This document shows, one piece after another, positions 59,178 to 64,000 of a stretch of 64,000 bases of DNA. The notes under the pieces were generated by a model that was given only the letters and a program-made list of their open reading frames with translations, was not told the origin of the DNA and did not search any database. Each line of letters starts with the position of its first letter. The stretch's first letter is position 1. The stretch is from Streptomyces sp. WMMB303. GTDB taxonomy: Bacteria > Actinomycetota > Actinomycetes > Streptomycetales > Streptomycetaceae. The stretch lies in the NCBI RefSeq assembly GCF_029351045.1, contig NZ_JARKIN010000001.1, positions 2,256,001-2,320,000 on the forward strand, read 5' to 3'. The position numbers were made by a program, and so were the translations under genes.

Positions 59178-61430
59178 TCACCCCCCGGCACCCATCCCGC
59201 CTCCCGGAACCGGCGCGGAGGCGCGCAGCCGGTGGTCGAGCGCCGTGCACCGGCGCCCCGCCGAGGCGGTGCGGACCGCCTGTCCGAGGGCTCTGCGGGA
59301 CCCCACCAGCACCACCAGCCGCTTGGCTCTCGTCACGGCCGTGTAGAGCAGATTCCGCTGGAGCATCATCCAGGCACCCGTGGTGACCGGGATCACTACT
59401 GCCGGGTACTCGCTGCCCTGCGAGCGGTGGATGGTCATCGCGTAGGCGTGGGACAGCTCGTCCAGCTCGTCGAAGTCGTACCCGACCTCCTCGTCCTCGT
59501 CCGTCAGCACGGTGAGCCGGTGGTCGTCCGGGTGCAGCGCGGTGACCACCCCGACGGTGCCGTTGAAGACGCCGTTCGCCCCCTTCTCGTAGTTGTTGCG
59601 GATCTGGGTGACCTTGTCGCCCACCCGGAAGACCCGGCCGCCGAACCGCTTCTCCGGCAGGTCGGGCCGAGCCGGGGTGACGGCCTGCTGGAGCAGACCG
59701 TTCAGCGCCCCGGCGCCGGCCGGGCCGCGGTGCATGGGCGCGAGCACCTGCACATCGCGGCGCGGATCCAGCCCGAACTTCGCCGGGACGCGCCGGGCCG
59801 CCACGTCCACCGTCAGCAGCCCGGCGGCCTCGGTGTCCTCCTCCACGAAGAGGAAGAAGTCCGACAGGCCCCGGGTGAGCGGAGGGGTGCCGGAGTTGAT
59901 GCGGTGCGCGTTGGTCACCACACCGGACTGCTGGGCCTGGCGGAAGATCCGGCGCAGCCGCACCGCCGGGACCGGTCCGCCCTCGGCCAGCAGGTCGCGC
60001 AGCACCTCACCGGCGCCCACCGAGGGGAGCTGATCCACATCCCCGACGAGCAGCAGATGCGCGCCGGGCGGGACTGCCTTGACCAGTTTGTTGGCGAGCA
60101 GCAGATCGAGCATGGACGCCTCGTCGACCACCACGAGGTCGGCCTCCAGCGGGCGGTCCCGGTCGTAGGCCGCGTCCCCGCCGGGCTTCAACTCCAGCAG
60201 CCGGTGGACCGTGGACGCCTCGGCCCCGGTCAGCTCCGCCAGCCGCTTGGCGGCCCGGCCGGTGGGCGCGGCGAGCACCACCCGGGCCCCCTTGGCCCGG
60301 GCCAGCTCGACGACCGAACGCACGGTGAAGGACTTGCCGCACCCCGGCCCCCCGGTCAGCACCGCGACCCGGCTGGTGAGCGCGAGCCGCACCGCCTCCT
60401 CCTGCTCGGGCGCCAGCCGGGCGCCCGTGCGCCGGGCCAGCCAGCCGAGCGCCGCCTCCCAGTCGACGTCCTGGAACCACGGCAGCCGGTCCTCGGGGGT
60501 GCGCGCCAACCGCTTGAGCTGCGCTGCCAGGGCGACCTCGGCGCGCTGGAAGGGAACGAGGTAGACGGCGGTCAGGCTGTGCTCCGGCTGCTCCGGGTCG
60601 GGCACCGGTTCGCGGACGACCCCGCCCTCCTCGTCCGCCGCGAGCTCGCCGAGGCAGTCGATGACCAGCCCCGTGTCCACCTGGAGGAGCTTGATTGCCT
60701 CGGTGATGAGCCGCTCCTCGGGCAGATAGCAGTGGCCCTGGTCGGAGGATTGCGAAAGGGTGTGCCGCAGGCCCGCCTTGACCCGTTCCGGACTGTCGTG
60801 CGGGATGCCGACCGCCTGCGCGATGCGGTCGGCGGTCAGGAAGCCGATGCCCCACACGTCGGCCGCCAGCCGGTAGGGGTTGCCGCGGACCACGGAGATG
60901 GACGCGTCGCCGTACTGCTTGTAGATGCGCACCGCGATGGAGGTGGAGACGCCCACGCCCTGGAGGAAAACCATCACTTCCTTGATCGCCTTCTGCTCCT
61001 CCCAGGCCGCGGCGATCAGTCCGGTGCGCTTGGGGCCGAGGCCGGGCACCTCGATGAGCCTGCCCGCGTCGGCCTCGATGACCTCCAGCGTGTCGACGCC
61101 GAAGTGGCTGACGATCCGGTCCGCGATGCGCGGCCCGACGCCCTTGACCAGGCCGGAGCCCAGATAGCGCCGGATGCCCTGGACGGTGGCCGGTAGCACC
61201 GTGACGTAGTTGTCCACATGGAATTGACGTCCGTACTGCGGGTGGGAGCCCCAGCGGCCCTCCATGCGCAGCGACTCGCCCGCCTGGGCGCCGAGCAACG
61301 CACCCACGACGGTGAGCAGTTCGCCACCGCCGCGGCCGGCGTCGACCCGGGCCACGGTGTACCCGTTGTCCTCATTGGCGTAGGTGATGCGCTCTAGTAC
61401 CCCTTCGAGCACCGCAGGCTGGAACGTCAT
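59178..61430 (-). CDS. recD2: RecD2-like ATP-dependent DNA helicase
   Basis: A 750-residue superfamily 1B 5'-3' helicase of the stand-alone RecD2 class, which lacks RecB/RecC partners. The N-terminal region has an OB-like strand part and helix-hairpin-helix repeats (~95-200; EVPGLGPKRTGLIAAAWEE, LQGVGVSTSIAVRIYKQYGD). Helicase motifs are I LTGGPGCGKSFT (~358-366), II VVVDEASMLD (~431-440), III LLLVGDVDQLPSVGAGEVL and VI YAMTIHRSQGSEYPAVVIP with LLYTAVTRAKRLVVLVG. ATG 61430 is followed by TFQPAVLEGVLERITYAN, the usual start. It acts in DNA repair and recombination. Confidence 0.94.
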   Translation of the reverse strand: MTFQPAVLEGVLERITYANEDNGYTVARVDAGRGGGELLTVVGALLGAQAGESLRMEGRWGSHPQYGRQFHVDNYVTVLPATVQGIRRYLGSGLVKGVGPRIADRIVSHFGVDTLEVIEADAGRLIEVPGLGPKRTGLIAAAWEEQKAIKEVMVFLQGVGVSTSIAVRIYKQYGDASISVVRGNPYRLAADVWGIGFLTADRIAQAVGIPHDSPERVKAGLRHTLSQSSDQGHCYLPEERLITEAIKLLQVDTGLVIDCLGELAADEEGGVVREPVPDPEQPEHSLTAVYLVPFQRAEVALAAQLKRLARTPEDRLPWFQDVDWEAALGWLARRTGARLAPEQEEAVRLALTSRVAVLTGGPGCGKSFTVRSVVELARAKGARVVLAAPTGRAAKRLAELTGAEASTVHRLLELKPGGDAAYDRDRPLEADLVVVDEASMLDLLLANKLVKAVPPGAHLLLVGDVDQLPSVGAGEVLRDLLAEGGPVPAVRLRRIFRQAQQSGVVTNAHRINSGTPPLTRGLSDFFLFVEEDTEAAGLLTVDVAARRVPAKFGLDPRRDVQVLAPMHRGPAGAGALNGLLQQAVTPARPDLPEKRFGGRVFRVGDKVTQIRNNYEKGANGVFNGTVGVVTALHPDDHRLTVLTDEDEEVGYDFDELDELSHAYAMTIHRSQGSEYPAVVIPVTTGAWMMLQRNLLYTAVTRAKRLVVLVGSRRALGQAVRTASAGRRCTALDHRLRASAPVPGGGMGAGG

Positions 61431-61799
61431 GTCACCGACGGTAGCCTTGCGGACCGACACCGGGGCAGCCCTGTGGACAACTCCGCGCCCCCTCCCCGCC
61501 CCTCCCGGAACTGTCCGCACGGCCACCGCAGTTACGTCTGCACGCGCATCATCACGATCGTGCATCGTCGATGTCCTCAGCTTGCATCACCATGCGCACA
61601 TCACTTTCCATTACCGATGTAATCGTTTCCATGCGCGGTGCGGCGCCTCCTGGTACGCCCGTGCGCACCGGGAGCACTTCGCACCGTTCCGGACCGGGCC
61701 AGCACGGCCCCCCGCTCCCGGAACCCCGACCGCTCTTCCCCTCCCCCGCCTGATGCCGCGCCGACGCGGCGTCCCTCACCTCTGGAACACGGCACGGCA
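61431..61799. promoter_or_regulatory. Divergent region of recD2 and lacI-type gene with LacI operator
   Basis: This 369-bp gap carries a LacI-type operator TGTAATCGTTTCCA at 61618-61631, with the central CG and near-perfect symmetry. TTTCCATTACCGATG immediately before it repeats the half-site. It is placed for autoregulation of the LacI gene and control of the ABC importer. The rest of the region is unremarkable. Confidence 0.65.
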
Positions 61800-62807
61800 A
61801 TGGCAGGCATCAAGGACGTCGCAGCCCGCGCGGGCGTCTCCGTGGCCACGGTCTCGCGCGTCCTCAACGACCACAGCGGGGTCCGCGAGGAGACCCGCGC
61901 CCGGGTGCTGTCCGCCGTCTCGGAGCTGAGCTACCGGCCCAACACGCTGGCCAGGTCGCTGCGTACCGACCAGACCCGCACCCTGGGGCTGGTCATCAGC
62001 GACGTGCTGAATCCTTTCTTCACGGAGCTGGCCCGCGCGGTCGAGGACGCGGCCCGCAACCGGGGCTACAGCGTGATCATCGGCAACGCCGACGAACAGC
62101 TCACGCTCCAGGACCACCACGTGCGCACCCTGCTGGACCGCCGGATCGACGGACTGCTCGTCTCCCCCGCCGACGGCGACTCCCTCGCACTGCGCGAGGC
62201 CGCACTGCTCGGCATCCCCATGGTCTTCGTCGACCGCTGGATCGAGGGACTCGACGTACCCCTGGTACGCGCCGACGGGCGGCCCGCGGTTCACGATCTC
62301 GTCGCCCATCTGTACGCGCTCGGACACCGGCGGCTGGCTATCATCACCGGGCCCGTGGCCAGCACCACCAGCAACGAGAGGGTGGACGCCTTCCGTTCGG
62401 CGCTGCACGCGCACGGCCTTCCGTTGCCCGAGAGTCTCATCGGACAGGGCGACTTCCAGACCGCGAGCGGGCGGCGGGCGACGGACGCGTTCTTCGCCCT
62501 CCCGGAGCCACCGGACGCGATCTTCGCGACCGACAACCTGATGGCGCTCGGCGTCATGGAGCAGCTCCGCACCCTCGGGATGCGGGTCCCGCACGACGTG
62601 TCGCTCGCCGCCTTCGACGACATCCCGTGGTTCCTGCACACCGACCCCCCGATCACCGCCATCGCCCAACCCACCCAGGAACTGGGCCACCGCGCGGTCG
62701 CCGCACTGACCGACCTGGTGGAGGGCCGGAGCGCCGGTTCCGTCACGCTCTCCGCCCACCTCACAGCGCGCCGCTCCTGCGGCGAAGACGAAAGGACGCG
62801 TCGTTGA
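61800..62807 (+). CDS. LacI-family sugar-responsive repressor
   Basis: A 335-residue regulator. Residues ~1-56 are the LacI HTH and hinge (MAGIKDVAARAGVSVATVSRVLNDH, YRPNTLARSLRT). Residues ~60-330 are the periplasmic-binding-protein-like ligand domain (LGLVISDVLNPFFTELARAVEDAA, DGLLVSPADGD, VFVDRWIEG, LGHRRLAIITGP, DAIFATDNLMALGVMEQL, SLAAFDDIPW). ATG 61800 is followed by the conserved start. Its stop overlaps the TTG start of the ABC ATPase, so it controls that importer; the inducer could be inositol or another sugar. Confidence 0.95.
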   Translation: MAGIKDVAARAGVSVATVSRVLNDHSGVREETRARVLSAVSELSYRPNTLARSLRTDQTRTLGLVISDVLNPFFTELARAVEDAARNRGYSVIIGNADEQLTLQDHHVRTLLDRRIDGLLVSPADGDSLALREAALLGIPMVFVDRWIEGLDVPLVRADGRPAVHDLVAHLYALGHRRLAIITGPVASTTSNERVDAFRSALHAHGLPLPESLIGQGDFQTASGRRATDAFFALPEPPDAIFATDNLMALGVMEQLRTLGMRVPHDVSLAAFDDIPWFLHTDPPITAIAQPTQELGHRAVAALTDLVEGRSAGSVTLSAHLTARRSCGEDERTRR

Positions 62808-64000
62808 CCACCCCAGACCCGCCCCCGGCACGGGAACTGCTGCGCACGGAAGGCATCCGCAAGACCTTCCCCGGCGTGGTCGCGCTCGACGGTGTCGACT
62901 TCGACCTGCGCGCCGGTGAAGTGCACGTCCTGCTGGGCGAGAACGGCGCCGGCAAGAGCACGCTGATCAAGGTGCTCTCCGGTACCTACCGCCCGGACGA
63001 GGGGCGGGTGCTCTGCGACGGCCGAACCGTACGGATCGCCGACGCCGAGGCCGCCGAGAAGCTCGGCATCGCCACCATCCACCAGGAGTTCAACCTGGTG
63101 CCGCACCTGTCCGTCGCGGAGAACATCTTCCTGGGGCGGCAGCCGCGCCGCCTGGGCCTCGTGGACCGCAGGAAGATGGAGGCGGACGCGAAGGTGCTGC
63201 TGGACCGGGTCGGGATCACCGCCTCGCCGCGCACCCCGGTGGGCAGGCTCGGCATCGCCGGCCGGCAGATGGTCGAGATCGCCAAGGCGCTCAGCCTGCG
63301 CACCCGCATCCTGATCATGGACGAGCCGACCGCAGTGCTCACCGCCGAAGAGGTCAACCGCCTGTTCACCATCGTCCGCAAGCTGCGGGCCGAGGGCGTG
63401 GGCGTCGTCTTCATCACCCACCACCTGGAGGAGATCCCCGCCATCGGCGACCGGGTCACGGTGCTGCGGGACGGCCGCAGCGTCGGCCAGGTCCCGGCCG
63501 GCACCGGGCAGGAGGAGCTGGTGCGGCTGATGGTGGGCCGCAGCATCGAGCAGCAGTACCCGCGCCAGGCCGCACCGGCCCAGGGCGCCGGCGCCGGGTC
63601 CGCCGCCCCGCTGCTGCGGGTGACCGGGCTGCGCAGGCAGGGCGCGTTCGACAACGTCTCCTTCGAGGTGCGCGCCGGCGAGGTCGTCGGCATCGCCGGG
63701 CTGGTCGGCGCGGGCCGCACCGAGGTGGCGCGGGCCGTCTTCGGCGCCGACCGCTACGACGCCGGCCGCGTCGAGGTCGCCGGCAAGCGGCTGCCCGGCG
63801 GCGACGTGTGGGCCTCGCACGCGGCCGGGCTGGGGCTGGTCCCCGAGGACCGCAAGGGGCAGGGCCTGCTGCCGGACGCCTCGGTCTCGGAGAACCTCGG
63901 CCTGGTCACCCTCCGCGAGGCGAGCAAGGGCGGCCTGGTGGACCGGGCGGGGCAGCGCAGGGCGGCGTCCCGGATCGCCGAGCGGCTCGGGGTGCGGATG
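62804..64000 (+). CDS. Sugar ABC importer ATP-binding protein, RbsA/inositol type (3' end cut off)
   Basis: Partial: 399 codons from TTG 62804 to the window end, of a ~510-residue twin-ATPase subunit of the CUT2 (ribose/galactose/inositol) class. The first half has Walker A LLGENGAGKST (~45-54), signature IAGRQMVEIAKAL and Walker B ILIMDEPTAVL. The second half begins ~265 with the degenerate P-loop GLVGAGRTE and LGLVPEDRKGQGLL, as in RbsA. TTG overlaps the lacI-type stop (TTGA), and AAAGGA lies 7 nt upstream. Permease and binding protein should follow. Inositol import is suggested only by the nearby iol genes. Confidence 0.92.
   Translation, partial: MTTPDPPPARELLRTEGIRKTFPGVVALDGVDFDLRAGEVHVLLGENGAGKSTLIKVLSGTYRPDEGRVLCDGRTVRIADAEAAEKLGIATIHQEFNLVPHLSVAENIFLGRQPRRLGLVDRRKMEADAKVLLDRVGITASPRTPVGRLGIAGRQMVEIAKALSLRTRILIMDEPTAVLTAEEVNRLFTIVRKLRAEGVGVVFITHHLEEIPAIGDRVTVLRDGRSVGQVPAGTGQEELVRLMVGRSIEQQYPRQAAPAQGAGAGSAAPLLRVTGLRRQGAFDNVSFEVRAGEVVGIAGLVGAGRTEVARAVFGADRYDAGRVEVAGKRLPGGDVWASHAAGLGLVPEDRKGQGLLPDASVSENLGLVTLREASKGGLVDRAGQRRAASRIAERLGVRM

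Overview
The window is very GC-rich chromosomal DNA with the codon use and gene families of an actinomycete, almost certainly Streptomyces or a close relative. The signs are frequent GTG/TTG starts, ATGA/GTGA gene overlaps, an Rpf-LysM protein, an XRE-DUF5753/DUF397 pair, SpoIIE-type phosphatases, a TipA-type regulator and an actinobacterial Tad pilus locus. I see no rRNA, tRNA, CRISPR array, IS element or phage module. It reads as ordinary core and near-core chromosome with a small accessory regulatory patch at about 38-43 kb. I recognise genes by reading translations; no database search was run.

Layout. 0-2.4 kb: the cut end of a drug-type ABC transporter ATPase, divergent from a stand-alone LysR helix-turn-helix protein, then a winged-helix regulator/membrane protein pair. 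2.5-6.1 kb: a ClC chloride transporter with CBS domains, a MarR regulator and a membrane-bound PP2C phosphatase. 6.3-14.3 kb: a three-gene minus-strand unit of YqiJ-like membrane OB-fold protein, YqiK-type flotillin and a 1,653-residue coiled-coil AAA+ ATPase. This is the best candidate for a poorly described system. 14.5-19.5 kb: PucR-type regulator, PPOX-fold oxidoreductase, a crcB-DUF190-crcB fluoride export operon, secreted endonuclease I and a resuscitation-promoting factor with a structured leader.

19.6-32.1 kb: a VWA lipoprotein, then a complete-looking Tad (Flp) pilus operon on the minus strand. It runs cpaB/SAF, cpaE-like, tadA, tadB, tadC, flp, two TadE-like pseudopilins and a TadG-like protein, and ends in a giant membrane protein with LysM-like and BTAD domains. 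No prepilin peptidase gene is present here. 32.6-38 kb: NhaA antiporter, GNAT acetyltransferase, an unknown membrane protein, an SDR lacking the catalytic Tyr/Lys, and a duplicated-domain lipoprotein. 38.4-43 kb: small and accessory genes, including a secreted protein, VOC + TipA-type MerR, a DUF1963 protein, an XRE/DUF397 pair, two tiny overlapping genes and a 29-residue membrane peptide. 43.2-47.9 kb: a PAS/GAF/PP2C/HATPase protein and an FUSC-family membrane protein.

48.1-55.7 kb: myo-inositol catabolism. iolC, a Cgl0158-type aldolase, iolB, iolD and iolA run leftward, and an iolE-like gene runs divergently. The shared promoter carries repeated TGTCCTKACA motifs. 55.8-64 kb: a small HTH protein, a DedA-family protein and CopZ behind a CsoR-type operator; citrate synthase and a RecD2 helicase; then a LacI regulator with a matching operator, translationally coupled to a ribose/inositol-type ABC ATPase that runs off the end. 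The LacI-ABC unit could feed the inositol pathway, but iolG (inositol dehydrogenase) and the permease are not in view.
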